DNA from: Camarhynchus parvulus
Taxonomy: Eukaryota > Chordata > Aves > Passeriformes > Thraupidae
Direction of reading: 5' to 3'
Assembly: GCF_901933205.1 (NCBI RefSeq)
Contig: NC_044572.1
Location: 22,530,501 to 22,594,500, forward strand
Length of the DNA stretch: 64,000 bases
Shown here: piece after piece, positions 12,801-27,817 of the stretch
How positions within the stretch are numbered: position 1 is the first letter of the stretch
How the letters are laid out: every line of letters begins with the position of its first letter
Made by a program: the position numbers and the translations under genes
The notes under the pieces: generated by a model
Told to the model about the DNA's origin: nothing
What the model saw: the letters and a program-made list of their open reading frames with translations, nothing else
Databases searched by the model: none

Positions 12801-15606
12801 TTTGTGGTAAATCAGTGAAAACACAATAGAAAAAAAATTAAAAGCATTTTTTCACTTACTTAAGAGATAATTGAGGTAATTCTACGGAAGTGAATGAAAG
12901 AACTTATTTAACAAAATATGCTTTGCTGTAAAAAATGTAAAGGCAATATTTTCACTGATACGGTCAATAAAATCTTAAAAATAACTTAGTTTGAATATGT
13001 ATTTACATTTTCATTGCTGGCATTCTTTTTCTTTTATTATCATCTTATTCAAAACTCCAGCTGTTCTCTCGTATTCAAGAAAATGAGCTTTTATCCAACC
13101 AGGTTCAGACTTGAACCTAGGAGGTCTTTGTTTGAGTTAATTTTACATTCATTATACTGTGCCTTTCCCCTTTGTACTCTGGAAATTGTACTGAAGGTGA
13201 TATAACTGCAGCATTTATGACCTATTCAAACAAAGCACGTGCTCAGACATGTCCAACATGCAAGGAACGTTCATGGACCACTGGAAACCAAACACAGTAT
13301 CAGGCTTGCAGTTCCAACTTAGTGTGAGATCTTATCCATGCACTAAATTAATAGTGACCTAACTTTTTTACCTGACAGTGCCCCTCTTTTATAACACATT
13401 CTACATCTAAAATGGCAAGGGTCAGACAAAATGTTACTAAATTTATAAATTTAAGAACACTGTCCCATAATAAACACTGAAATATTGTCATCACCACCTA
13501 TCAATTTTAAACATAAAAAATCTGGAAAAGGAAAATAAACACGAGCTTTGAGGCAGCTCTGGCTGTCAATAACTTCTTTTACACCACTTAATATTTCTGT
13601 AAGGATCCATTTCATATTTTTAACCCTTCATACCATCTCCCTCATTATAGTAATCTCTATCACAAGGTAAAAGAATGTTTTGGTTTAGCCAAACATTCAA
13701 ATATTAAATAAAATTAAATTCAAATAACTTATTTATCATAAATATAAATTTTATTTATTAGCACAAAAATTGGGAATTAATTTAACCCAAAGTGTCACTT
13801 AAATGTGGGAAATCATATTTGAGGTGATTGTGTCCCTGCTGTGTCTCATTCAGTGGTACAAAAGGAATTTGCTTCTTTTCTATTCATTTCCAACACCTTA
13901 CAAAATAGACTTTCTAAGTACAAAAATGAATGAAGGTAACAGATGTTGAACATTATGAAAGGTAAGTTTTGCTGGTAAAAATAGAAGAAATCATTTCTTA
14001 CACTGTGAACATCAAGAACTTAATAAAAGTTTCATTTTCTGGACAATCAAATTTTTTGGTCCAGAGAACTATTTAAAATAGCTGAAATCTAATTCTGTGT
14101 CTCTTTCAATGGCTGAAAATGTAACATTTTCTCTAACAGCACCCATGTTCAAGCCCAAGTTTGAAGTCAAATACTAGGACCTATTAAACAGACGGTGCAT
14201 TTGAAGAGGTGGAACAGGTGAACGGTAAAAAACCAAATATTTTCCTTGTGATTTTGTACATCTACAAGGGATATAGTTTGTTTATCATGCTTTATCTGAG
14301 GACCAGCAGCCAGGATATAATGATCATGGTTACATTTTGAAAAAAAAACATGGAAATATTGGGAAAGAAGTGCTTACACAAAAAGATTGGCACTTGTAGC
14401 CAGTAAATTAAAATATTATGAACCTAAAGCCATAGAATGTTGGGAAATATTTCTGTTCATTTCAACATAATTTGGTTCTACCCTGCCTGAAGCAAATGCT
14501 GGGGGGAAAATGTAAAAGTTCAATTAAAAAAATCCAAATCTGACTGCTCACATAGTTTAGCAGGAGACAAATGTGCGTTACAAGTAGCATGTAACAAGCA
14601 AAGAGAATATATGGCCACCACTGCCTATATAGAATTTCACTAATTTCTTATAAAATATATGTTCCTCTACTTTCCTGAGTAGCTAAATTTCATTATCTCA
14701 TCATACTTTGAGGTGAAAAGCCCACCAGGTTATAAATGGTCATTATATAAAGAAGAATGACACCTAAGTCAGCCATGGTTATTTATTGTTATCTTTGTAG
14801 CTTACCTCCTGTTTTGTTGGGTTTTGTGGGGTTTCTTTGAAGGCGTTCTAGAACCATTAATTTTTTTTTTTAATCAAAAAAAACCATAACATTTTCTTTT
14901 CTTACAAAACTCTTTAATGTTTTGTTAAGAATAGAATTTTAGTTTGAAGGGTTTTTTAGGAACTGTTGGAACAAGTCATGTCGGGGCTTACACTTAGACC
15001 TGATACAGCCAATTATATTTTATCTGTTCCTTTCTAAGCACACAAACAGCCATGCTAAAAGAACTTTTCAAACTGAGTATTTTGCAAATTACTTTGCTAA
15101 TATTAATAGTCTCCAGCATAGAAGAAAAGCCATAATGGATTTATGCTGTATTTAAACCCTGAGGTCACACAGTGCCTGTGACTTTCAGAATTTCTTTCAA
15201 CCCTACACCTAAACTCACATTTATATGTGGCCTTATAGAGGCTAAATAAGAAATAAGATTCTGTGTCTTACACTGTCCCTCAGATACTGTTCAACAGTCA
15301 GGAGTGAAGACCTAGGACTGTTGGGAAATCCTTAATATTAACATTTTCTCAGAGGAGAGGAGGACCTTTATTGAACACACTGAAAAATGGCATGACTGCA
15401 TTGTAACAAGGATCATGGAGCAGAAAGCCTAATTCTTGCTGTAGTCATGAGTCAGCATGAGGCCCTGTCCTAACTCATGGACGAAATGAAAAAACTTATT
15501 GCTCCAAAAAGTTAATAAAAAATCAAGAAGTATATTTTTAGTACTCTGAGATGGAGAAAATGTGATACATTATGACCTTGTACTATAAAAGTGGGATATT
15601 TTATGT

Positions 15607-15621
15607 GTATATATATATATG
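15607..15621. repeat. (TA)n microsatellite
   Basis: A short TA run flanked by TGTG and GTATG. Confidence 0.8.
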
Positions 15622-18370
15622 TATGATAGGATCTATTAAGAAACAGTCTTTGAATAGCTAAAAAAAAATTAAAACAAAGCTCTCTGCACTAAAATAGAAA
15701 GAAAGGTAATTTTAAAATGTTAATTTCCCAGTGCACACTGGCAGAGTCTTTTTCAAGTTGAATATATTTTAGTGTTGATAATATTTACCCATTCAATCCT
15801 ACAGGGAACACTGATAAAAACCCAACTGATTACAGTGTGAAACCTTCCAAGAGTGGCCTGGACTTTGCCCAGCTGTCTCCCACTATTTTTCTAGCACTTT
15901 TCAGATTTTGTGTTATAAACCTAATTTTGAAGCAGTATTATACACATTTATTTGATTTCCTGCACTTGCCTCTTGGCAAAGAAAAAGAAAAATGAACCAG
16001 TATTGACAAAGATGGCTTGTATAGATAGGTGATTAGAAGACAGGACATCAATCATATTCCATCATTAAGTAATATGCATGGTGGGCACAACCGCAACCAA
16101 TGAATAAAATAATTCATTTGAACACCATGGAAAATGAGACAAAAGTGAAGAATGCAGCAATTTTGCATAAATAAATAAGTGAACTTACATAAACCATCTG
16201 AAGGGATTTTATTACATAGTGTAAAAAAACCTGCAACAAGATTTGTTAATAAAATAATCAAATGGGTTTTTATATGCAGAAAGAGGAGGAACAGAGAAAG
16301 AAAAAAAGAATGCAGAAGGTATTCAGACTTTGTTCCCATTAGGAAACAAAATACTAAATCAATATCTTATGTGAGATGTTCAGTAGCTGTAAATCAAAAT
16401 AGTTTCCATTGGCATAATAGAAAGACAAACAAGATTTGGCTCCTAACATTTTGCTGTAAGTAGGAAGATCTTTAAAGTAAAGAGACATGTAAGAAAAAGA
16501 TTCATCTTGTAACATAGCTAAAAACTACAGATGCCAATTAAATACTGGGTAATCATCCACACTTGAGAAGATTCTTCACTGTAATAGCAACTTACTCTAG
16601 GCAAGGTATTTCAAAAAACAAAAGTGAGGATTATTTGACTGGAGACATCAAGCAGTATTTAAAGGAGGTGTCCAAAATTAGACAAAAGACTTAATTCAGC
16701 CAGCACAAAGATGCAAACCCACATTTCATTTCTCCAATGTGATCAATGCCCTCCTTAAAAAGAAGCCAAAAAAGCTCAGACACCAGTATGAGAAAAGGAG
16801 TTTTACATTTGCATCTCCACTGAACTTTTAACTTAAACTCACTGCCCTTCCTATTGGCCCAATCTTTTGCCTCTGTTGCTTCCAAGAGCATTCAACATAC
16901 ATAATAAAACTGCGCAAGTCAAAGAGAAAATTCTTCCAGCCCACACCTTCCACATAAAAAGTACAAGGACTTGGGTTGTGCTGGAAGAAACAAAAAGAAA
17001 TCTCTTTAGAAGGAGACACAGGATCTGTTCTTGCTGATATTTAGGGTCAAGCTTAAGGTTAGTTCTCAACTATGCTGAGACATATAAACCATCCTACTGC
17101 AACATGGCCCACTTAATGCCATCAACATTGACATCTTTGACAGCCAAAGTAGGCCCTCTGTCCAATTCAACATGCAGTCTACTTTTTAGGCTAGTCCTTG
17201 ACAAAGAGAGAAAGTGATTTAGAGGGAATATGAAGCAGAAGCAGAGCATAGAGGGATCACTGCTGACAGACCTCTAGCCTTATGATCACCAAAACAAAGT
17301 TAATTAGAAACAATTTCTGAAATTGCAGAAAGCATTAAGCTCATAGAAAAGCAGAAGTAAGATCAGTCTAATCAGGTTGGACAGGTGGTAGTGAGAGCTT
17401 AACTCTGAGATGGATTGCAACAGGAGGTGGGCTTCAGAACTATCTTCAGGTCTACCTTGCTTATCAAAGCTGAGACTCTGTACCACTGACATGCAAGCAA
17501 CTGGAATTGTATATTCTAATCAACCCAGCCTTGCCACATATCTACAATCCATCCTGATGAAAGATTACTTTTAGAAAGCATTTGGAAAATAGCACAGTTT
17601 TGTTTTGTTTGTTTTCCCATTGCCTCAAGGATCACTGAGCAGCTGGTGGACGTGCAATGTGCCTCATGTATGGCTCCCATTCCCTTCTCCATGAGAACCC
17701 CAAAGGTAGAGGAGGCACTCCAGTGATAAACAGGCAACAGTCAATCCTGATGACAGAAATAAGAATGAAAAACTGAGATCTGCTTTTTTCCCCCCTTCAT
17801 TTCACCTCCAAACATAAATTTTATCTCTGATTTTCTCCTGAGAGCATGTTCCATGAAAGATGAACTATAAAAATGCAGTTATTTCTTATTGCTATTGTGT
17901 GAACTCAAGAATATGTTCTTTCCTTTGTTTTAAAGAATGTGTTAGTGATGTTACATTGTCAAAAGGAAGTCTTATATCAGTCAAGGTACAAACAAAAGAA
18001 AGCTATTTTTTTCCTTTGACTTCCAGATAAATTATTAATTATACCACAGACCAGATCAAATTGGGTTCAGGTGCTTACAAGAAGAAATGTAAAACATATA
18101 TGTCAAATTTCAACAAAAAGGACATTTGGGTAACAAGTTGCAAGCTCTTCATGGATGCAGGTCAGCATTATTTCTATCTTATTTAAGGGAAGCATTTGTT
18201 TGGCCAGCTGTTGGTCATAATCTGAAGTTCTTTTTTAATTGGAGCATTTAACTTTATCATAACAACTTTATATGCTGCATCTTCTTAGCTGCCTAGCATT
18301 CACTGTTCATCCAAGGTGCCAGTCACCTTGCTGTCTGTCCTTGTCACTGCACCATCGAAATGTACCTTCA

Positions 18371-18390
18371 CTTTGCTTCAGGAAGCAAAG
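18371..18390. repeat. Short perfect inverted repeat
   Basis: Arms CTTTGCTTC and GAAGCAAAG (9 bp each) are separated by AG. A second, weaker hairpin (7-bp arms CAAGGTG/CACCTTG, 5-nt spacer) lies 40 bp upstream at 18,312-18,330. No function is implied. Confidence 0.75.
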
Positions 18391-21300
18391 AAAAATTATT
18401 AACTATTATTAACTCAGTGTTCAAGCTGCCTTCATATCATTGTTTGGGTTAGAAAAAGCTAAATAGGGTTTTAGACCCACTTGTAGTTCCATAATCATGT
18501 AATTTGTCCCATACCTCATCATACCTAGTTCTTTGGAGTTATTCACAGCAGTTTCAGGGCTGTTCTAAACAATATTTCTAACCTACAGATATTCAGGGTA
18601 TTTTGAACTTGCATTTTTTCAGTAACATCACTTTCAGGTCCTCAAAGACCAAATATCAGATTAAGACTGTCATCATATCATTGAGAAATATACATGCGTG
18701 TCCTTAGCCAGCCTGTTCATCTGGGATTTATTGTTATTGAATGCTCTGAGACAGATGCAAAGCAAATTTAACAGGCTAAGAAGCCAGAAGTCATAACACT
18801 GTCAGAAAAAAACAGTCATCATAGAAGTACATAGTTGCATTTAACTTCCTTCTATGAAATACAGATAATTTTATTTATCCTGTGTGATTATCATTCTCTT
18901 GTTACTTATTATATGACTGTAAAAAAAAAGTGAGAAGGTTTTTTTTTACATTGGATTAATGAAGATACATTTCAAACAAAGCTGAAGTTCAGGATTCAAC
19001 AGGTTCTCCATACCTATGATCTGGTCAAGTGAGCAGTTTATAGAGAGGAAGAGGGGAAGCTAAGTTTAAAACAGCATGCATATGGAATTAACAGCATTGT
19101 TTGTCACCAAACTAAGGGCAACAAGCGCTTCAGATAAAAAACATCAGATTCATTGAGAATCATATTCATTTAAACTTCAGATTCATTATGCTTTTAAAGA
19201 TGCTGTTTCATCTTTAGACACGGCAGCTCCACATCAACTGTACCTTAACAGTGAAGCACACATTATAAAAGAGCCTTTTCCCATCTACTTTCAGCTGAAA
19301 AAGTCAAGTTCATCCTCAGTGACTTTTCTCCATTACCTGGTTTAAGCATGGTTTGGCTGATTTCTAGTTTAGCAAGCCAGAAATCCTGTTGGCTCAGGGT
19401 GAGTCTCAAAAGGCAGCTCCTGCCAGATTCCTGCAGGGATAAGAAGACCTTGTGATTCATTTTAAAATCACACCTAAGAAGTTCTGGGTCCTTGTTGTGC
19501 ATGCCTACTTCTATTCAGGGTGGATGCCCTTACAGTCACTTGCAGGTCGTAGAAAAAATGCAGCTCAGGCATCCATGATTCACAGCAGGAGAAAGCAAAT
19601 TCTTCCCAAGACCATGTATTTGGCATCTTGTCACTTACATCACACATTTCTGACAGACACAGCTTATCTTCTGCCTGTTGATAGGGAGACACAAAGTTTA
19701 AGTCAATGAATCTTTCATACAGGAAACTGCAATTCATCACCAACATAATGCGGGACAGCCCCTGCCCACTGAAAATGCGATTTTCTCTCAGGTGAAAGGA
19801 TGTCTATCTCATCATTATGTCATGATTTGTATTTTTCTTAGAGACAGCAATGATATTTTAAAATAAGGAAAGAATTGATTTCTGACAGCCACAAAAAATT
19901 AATATGGAGGAATATTCTCGAGAAAACAGCTAATATTAACAACCTTTTCCTGTTACTTATTTCTATATATCTAATGCAGCAGGACTCCTTCCAGACCAAA
20001 GTCACAAGGGTGACATAGTCTACATAGAGATGCATTGTTCCAATCCATCCCATCTCACTAAGACATCTCAAAATACTTCATCCAAGATCTGGCACTCTCC
20101 ATGGAGGAACCTGTTTTCCCACACAGTCTATACAGGAGATCAGAGACACATAACTATCGTAAGCTAGTGTTTTGACTGGCTAATGGCACAAAGACCAGAT
20201 ACCTTCATAGACCTATTTTACAACTTGAAAGTATTTTTACATTTCAAAGAGCCTTCAGAGTCATTTCATATGCAATAAGACCTTTGCTTGGCCAGTTGGA
20301 TAGGCTGATACATGGTTCATAATCCAAAATAATTATCTAATGTCTCTTGTCTTAAGAGACTGCAAAATGATAGTAAACCAGCAACTGGATAACTGAGATC
20401 AAAATACAGAAATACTTACAGGAAAGACATGCAGGGAATGCCAAATCACATTAAGAATGGAGTCTAAGATGACAGTGCCAAACCAGCTAGCTGCTCCCAC
20501 CAAAGTTAGCAGACATGTTTACAAGAGCAAGACACCCAAAAATCAAACTATTTTGCAAGATACCAAGATTTCATTTAGAAGCCAAGAAGGACTGGTTTTC
20601 AAAAGCATTGCTTACTCAGGCTTTTTCTCCAAACCTCAAAGAACTAGCAGTGAGATAGAATATAGCTGTTGAAAACAGGACATTTAAGTAAAAAACTCAA
20701 TATCTATTTAAGTCTCAGACAATCAACTTAGAAAATGTCTATCCTTTATTTTCTTGTGTAAAGCAAATAATACTAGCCTGTTCCAGCTGCCAAATGCACA
20801 GCAGGAAAGTGAGACCCTCTTCAAAGTAAAAGTTATCATCAGTAAAATATGGTTGTGAAATGTATGTGCTCTCAAAGCAAACCTAAGCCTTTTACATAAA
20901 ACTTAGAGAAAACAAGAAAAGCAGAGTGTGGAAGGTTGCAGAATGAAGGCAAACACAACAATTTTTAAATGGAATTTGGAGCTCAGACCAAAGCTACAGC
21001 CTTTGGACCTCACCAAAATTTTATTTGAGCGCAGTAGTGACTTTTATTACTGCTCTAATGCCCAGGAATGTGTCCTAGAGAGTGCCCTGACAGATATTCC
21101 CCTCCTGGGTGCTGCAGAGGAAGACAACCAAATGGCTTTGCAGGGGACTTTCTGAGTGCAACCAGTGTGTCACAACAGACAACATGCATGCAGCAAACAC
21201 CCTGACCTCTGTATGCTGTCCTGATCCTTTCACATATGCAAGGCTAGAAAATATAGTTCTTATTTTTGCTTTCATCTTACATGTTGATTTTTTTATCTGA

Positions 21301-24030
21301 AAAGACCCTTGTTATGGAAGCTGTAGCTCAAAATCTGGGGATGTTCATTTCCTCTGAAGTGATAAATGGCCAATTCATAACAGGGCTGGTTTGAGAACCA
21401 GCAATCAATACAAGCACTAAAGGGTGGTTTAGATGGCTATTCTGGTTTTTATCCGTGTGCACAGACAAGGATAACACAAAACACCAGTATCAGAGTATTA
21501 TGTGGTTACCTGATCTCTCTTTACTAAGGGGCTCTGTCCTTCATCAGTGTCATCAACAAATCAATGGGTCGCTTAAGATGTCTGTAAGTGCTCGTCTTGT
21601 CTTTTGCTTGGAATGTATTGCAGCCATTTTTCCGTTACATTTCACATAAAAAGGATTTGCTGAAGCTCTGCAACCGGGATAAACCAAAGAACCGATTTAC
21701 TGAAATAGCTTAGAAATGGTTTCATATTGCAGTCGTGTCAACAAAGCAGATTTTTAAAAATATCCTTTTGACAACAAAAGAAAAATATCCATTCCAAAGC
21801 TGTGCATAAAGGAAATATTTTTTTAAAAGTTTTTGCACCTGTCTAATGGGGAAAACAACATTCACCTGAAGGGTGATGGGATTTGGATCTACAAAGACTT
21901 CACTATTAACTGTATTTTCAAAAGTGAAGTGACAACCAATGCTGTAAAATAAAAATATCTTCCCCTTGGCCAACCCAACAGAAGAGAAAAATGAAAATAA
22001 ACAGAAAAATACAAAGCAATGTTTAGTTCTTCTACAGTCTCAGTTTTCCTGTATCCACAGTTTTTGACTCTTTAAGAAAAATTTCCATTGGTCATTTTAT
22101 GGCCCACCAGAGCTTGTTGAAACACCTGGATTCTTGGCTTCAAAGCTGTAGTTTTGTGATTCTGTGAACAACCTTTCTCTTTCTTTAATCCAGATGCTAT
22201 CTGAAGCTATCTGTGCCCACAAATTTTTTCACAGCAGATCACGAGTATTATGCCTCAGCAATGGCCATCAGATTTCATGAGCCAAGGCAGCATTCACAGC
22301 CCACACATATAATGCAAGGACTGAAAAACCACCCAGTAGAAACCTATCCTGCAAAAAGGAGAGGAGAATTTGTACTTGTATTTCTCTTTAATTCAAAAGT
22401 AGCAATAGCAATGGAATATGGTTAAAAAGCAATGGAAGTATGATTAAAGATTCTTACACTCACTATAATTTAGGTCCTTTTCACATTTGCTCCTAACATA
22501 AATTCTCTACAGTTTCCTCATTACCTGTTTGACAACAAACGAAAATGAATGGATGAAGCAATTTTAAAAAAATTGAATTTACTTTAGAAAAAAGAGAAAG
22601 GACTTCAACTTCTTAGGTTGGTCCTTTTATGTGGATAATTTTCAAAACTGGGCCCTATTATAGATTGAAGGATCACATGAAGTTTTTTCCTTAGTATAAT
22701 CAAGCTCCAGTGAAACTTCGGAAGAAAAAAAGTGTTAATCACAGCAAAGAGTACAAAAATATTACATATAAAGGGGCAAAGTCTCTGGCATAATGAAATA
22801 AGGAGAGCATGTCTGCAAAATCAGTCAAGGTAAAGGCAAACATTTCCATTGCATATTACTTTAAAAGAAGATAAAGAGCACTGAATCAATAAATCACTGA
22901 AAAGATTATTATTTTGTACAAGCTGTAGGTCAGTGCAGGTCATTCCCACTAAAGCAGACAGAGTTTGTTAATTTAATCCAGCAGTTTTGGCAGGGAAACC
23001 AAACAGGAATTTAATCAGCAGCAGAAGGTGGTGAACATCTCTGAAAATTGAATAATCATTGTGCCAGACAGTAAACATCCTTACAGAAGGAAAAAAAGGA
23101 AAGAACAAAAATTTCCCCTTTTCATACTATTCATTAACTTCTTCAAACAGGTAATAAATGATTTACAACATCTGTCTCTGGAACACAAAAACACCACAAA
23201 TGAGAGCAGCCGGTCAATAGTTTAGCACATTTATGACGACATTAAACTTCTCTTAACTAAAGCTCTTCCTTCTTCTGTATTGTAATTTTCTTTAATAGCT
23301 GTCTCATGAAGTAGTATTGCTGTTGCTCTAATTAAAAAAAAATATTAATTCACTGTTTCAGCTCCTATCAGTTCATGGGAAGACAGGAAAATCAAATGCT
23401 CTCAAATACACTTTCCTATGTTTTTCAATAACTGTTCAAGATGAGAAACTGACATTTGAAGCACTTCAGCACATTATATGTCAACATTTTGTTCAGGGGT
23501 TAAATTATTTTTTCATTTTCATTAAAGTTCTACCAAAAACACTTCTTTAAATCAGTCTTGCTGTTTCTACCTATGTCTAATTTAATATTTTTCTTCCTAT
23601 ATATGTTATGGACTCACATCATAAGAGGATAAATTCTGCCCTTAATAAGCAGAAATGCAGGTAAGCTGATGTGGTAAAATACTCCATGTCTTCCACTGAT
23701 ATAAGACTTAATCCTTTTGGTTCATAAAAAAAATTCATAAAATGGAACTTTGGATTCTAAATTAAAATAAATCATTTGCTGAAGTCACTCAGATGACTCT
23801 GTATCCAGTCAAGTTAGGTTAATCTGTAGCGACCTCATATTAATGGTACTTAAATTTCAGACTTAAGCAGATATAGAGAGAAAAAATCTCCATTGGAAAG
23901 TGTTTTTCTGAAACAATCTTATACAATGGAAAATTCAGTGGGTCAGAATTCCAGGATTATATAGTGATATATTAATATCTACAGAAGAGATTTATTATAT
24001 CGCAATTCCTCCATAAAATTGCATTTCATA

Positions 24031-24058
24031 ATTTGCATAATATGAATTATATGCAAAT
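24031..24058. promoter_or_regulatory. Inverted pair of octamer-like (POU) sites
   Basis: The arms ATTTGCATA (24,031-24,039) and TATGCAAAT (24,050-24,058) are perfect reverse complements around a 10-bp spacer. Each arm contains the octamer ATTTGCAT/ATGCAAAT, the established binding site of POU-domain factors. The surroundings are very AT-rich, so chance is a real alternative. The palindrome is seen; the regulatory role is inference. Confidence 0.3.
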
Positions 24059-27000
24059 TTCCAGAAAATTTGATCAATATCCTAATTTTTCAGTTTTTAG
24101 AAAATAAAACATTTTTTTACTTTAAAAGCAGAACTACCACTTCCTCTTCCAATGTGAAATTGGTACGCCTTTAGGCCCTTAGCCCTCATCTTAAATAAAA
24201 CCCCACTATGCCCACCAAATACCTTTTTCTGAATCAAGGAAACATACAGCCACACACTAAAATATGCAGGTTTTTCACCTCAGTTAAAATGAATGTGAGA
24301 CTAGTGAAATAAATAATAGATTTGTATCAAACATTTTACATTTACATTGCTAGGATAAGAAAACTTAGAAATTCTAAATGGATTCTGCTGGCCTGATCTG
24401 ACACTTCTGCTGGCTAGAAGGAAGCCAGGCAGAGCCAGTTTGTAGGTTAAAAATTCCAGGACTTTATTAATTCAGTACTTATTTTCACTTGAATAACAGA
24501 AATAGCTATGCTGCTAGTAACAAGAAATAAAATGTGCTGAAATCATCTTTGATGATGCTCTTTCATCTACAGCAATTTAAAGTACTGCAAGCATCTTGCT
24601 GCTACATCACAGAAATAAGATTTCTGCTCAACTCCTTGGCAGGATCCAACCATAGTATAGATGAAATACTACTGGCACAGCCAAGGATGAGGAGACAAAT
24701 TTCAAGGCATTAGCAATTCCCAAAAACAGGAACCTTTTAATCAACTCACTAAAGGCAAGCACACTCAGCACAGTGCTGTCATACAATGAAATTTTATCTA
24801 AAGTGTGCTGAGAGAAACTTGGGGAATTGCAGCATTTCGGAGAAATAAGGAATATTTCTGAGGTATTGCACTCAGAATGCACTGTTTACTTAAATTTTAT
24901 TCATGGTGTGTTCCACAAAGAACCTGAAGCAGGTCCATTGCTGCTTGTGTATGGAGAGCACCACAGCTGAGGCAAAAAGCATTTCAAAGGTGCTGTCTTG
25001 CCAGAGGGCACATCCCACAAATGATTTGTAGGATATATCTACATTGGCCTTTCACTTCAGATCAGGAAAATGCTTTTGAACTGGATTTCCCAAGCAGTTT
25101 CAGTTGCTGCTCTCTGTGTGACATTTGAGAGTGGTTCTGGGTCACATCAGCAAGGGCGCTTGGGCTGTTAGAGGGGTGCAGTGCACAGGACCCAGGGCAA
25201 CAGCAGCAAAACCCCCCACACTCTGCACATGCAGATGTGAGCTCCTCTGTGCCAGCTGTTTTGCCTTGCTGATCCTCTCCTGCTATGCTGCAACACTTGC
25301 ATACAGGAATATAGCCAGAGTTATTTGGTCTGCCTGGGATGGACTGGGCTGGTAATCAGTGATTTCCTTCACAAATTCTGAGACTAACTTGCAGTGGTTA
25401 TTTTGGGCAAAGGGCAATTTCAATCTGTTCATGGGTGTACCTTATTTACCACAGAATTTCTCCAGTGTGTTCCATGTATCGAAAACCATGTTGTATCCAT
25501 GGTGTTAGAAAACTGTGATTTTCTAAAGAAATGAGACACCAAAAACCTATCAAATTTTGTTGGAAAGTGGGCACCTAACTGCTGAGGAGAAAATCTTCAG
25601 CTTATCATGTGGTGAGTTCACTAAAATGTCTTGTCTTATCATCTTTTCTGTTAAAGAAAAATACATGCTACAAAAAGCACTTAACTAGCAAACCCACTGC
25701 TTTCTAGAAACTCCTGGTGATTTGCTAGCCCTACATAGCTTGCCCTTAACAGTTGTAATTGAGTCAGACCTTTATATTACAAAATGTGAAGGCAAAATGC
25801 AAACTTGGTTCCAAGAGTATCTCCTATTAGTATGCACACTTTAGGAGGTACAGCTTTGCTAAACCAGTATCTGTGACTAGACAGGACCCACTAGGCATTT
25901 TCAGTTCTATCTCCATGTAAACATGTGTCATCTCAGTGCTGTATTCACTCTATTTGCAGAGAAAACCTTCCAGGTAAAAAATGGATACTTTGAATTTTCA
26001 ATAAAGATTTTGATGTAGAGAGTCTTAAAAGATGGTGTATAAGATTATTGCCTGCATTTTCTTCCTGAAGCAAAGTGTTAAAAAAATAAAGTGAATTTTC
26101 AAAGTTGTTTTAGAGATAAATGATTCATACCTATAAGCTATGAAAAACCTGAGAGTTACAATAGAAAAAAAGGGGGATGCAGTGAATTTAACAGAAATGC
26201 CACATGGTTCTGTTTTAATGATGTTGATATTTTAATCCTAGGACATGTTTGCAAGGTTCCAAATGTTGGCTGAGAGATAAAACCCTGCTAATTATTTTGC
26301 TTTTTAAGGAATACCTCTCATTCCTCAATAGATCTTTTTAAAATTTATTATCTGCATGTCAACAAATAATAGGTTTTTTAAAAATTGTGATCATACAAAC
26401 ATTTCTGAGATGTGGATCATGGCCAAGAAAATGGTCTCTTAATTTTTAGTTGTTTTGCAGAATTCTAAACCTTTATATATTTCCCCCCAGTATGTTTTGC
26501 TGATGAGATCTAAGGTTTAGCTCATGACAAAGAATTTGAGTCCCATGCCACCTCTGTATTTAACAGCATAGCAAAAGGATAACACAGACCATGGAGAGTC
26601 AAAGCTCAGTGAAAAATATCTCTGTAGGTTTTAAAATCATACTCCTTAGAAGAACACAGGTCCAATAAATGCTGTAGCTGTGCAAACTCAGCCTATTGAA
26701 AAGAATGCCTTCAGAGATACTTTGAATCCACCCATTCTTAGCCTTTCCTATTTGTTTTCTAGAGAGCTAATGGTTTACTGATTTTGGTACATACTACTTA
26801 GAGCTGAAAAGAAAATTATGTAGAATTGGATATATTGCTATTGATTACAATTCTGCCTCTGAAAGCCAGAAAAAACATAATGTAAAATATTTGATTGACC
26901 TTTCTCCTTCTTTGAATAAATTATAACAGGCTGCTATCCTGCTAATCTTCCAAAAATAGAATGTGAGCAATCTCAGAACTGGGATCTTATACAGGAAAAA

Positions 27001-27789
27001 TATAGATTTTCTTTATTATTTTAGAGCATTGGAAAGTTCGCTAGGATATCATACAGTGCAGAAAAATAGAGAGATGGTGTGCCATCAGACAAGGGAAGAA
27101 GGATGTCTAGCTGAATTTTCACCTATCTTGTTTAATATTATGTATAGTCTATGGAATAACCTGTTTAAATACATTAAAAGAATTATTGTATATAGGTGAC
27201 ATGATTAATTCAGAATTGCATAAATTATAACCCTAGGAGAGAGCCTTTTAGAAAAGCCCTTCTGCCAGTTCAAATCATCTCAGCATAAAGAGGATGAGTC
27301 AAGTAACACATTTATACAGATTTTCTTTATTTATTCCCAGACTCTTATCTGCTCATGGGGAAGAAATTTTCCTAGAGGCACATGTAAAAAGTAAAGGTAA
27401 AAGGTGATCTGTGCAGCATGTTGCCCCATAGGAACCTCAAAGGGTTTTCTATGAGGCCAGCAGCTTGTGTGTTTGGAATGATGCTGTGGGCCTGTTGTCG
27501 TCTTGCCTCAAGGTCCTTTGGTCTTACCTTCTTGAATGCTGTGTAACAAATTTGCAGTAGAGAGCAAGAACTTGGAAAAGCAGAGTTAGGATTACATGTG
27601 GAGATAAATTATGAGAGGAACCTGAGAGAACAGATCTACAACTGTTCATCTCTGGCTATACAACTAAATCTACTTAACAGGCAAAAACTTCAAGGTTTTT
27701 TCAGTTTGTTATAATGAGTGGTACCACTTCCCACTGTTTAGTTGTTTCCAAAGGTTCAGAGACAATCTCCCTAGTAAGATAAAATAAGA

Positions 27790-27817
27790 CATACATGACA
27801 TCCATGTGTCATGTATG
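27790..27817. repeat. 28-bp perfect inverted repeat (11-bp arms)
   Basis: CATACATGACA is followed by the 6-nt spacer TCCATG and the exact reverse complement TGTCATGTATG. It could form a small stem-loop. It is too short for a microRNA precursor and has no recognisable family. Confidence 0.8.

Noticed and set aside
13101..13118. AGGTTCA-GACT-TGAACCT as a nuclear-receptor site
   Set aside because: The half-sites have an extra T relative to AGGTCA, so it is only a small palindrome.
22140..22175. TTTTGTGATTCTGTGAAC as the terminal microrepeat of a CR1 element
   Set aside because: No CR1 3' sequence precedes it, and the repeat unit is not clean.
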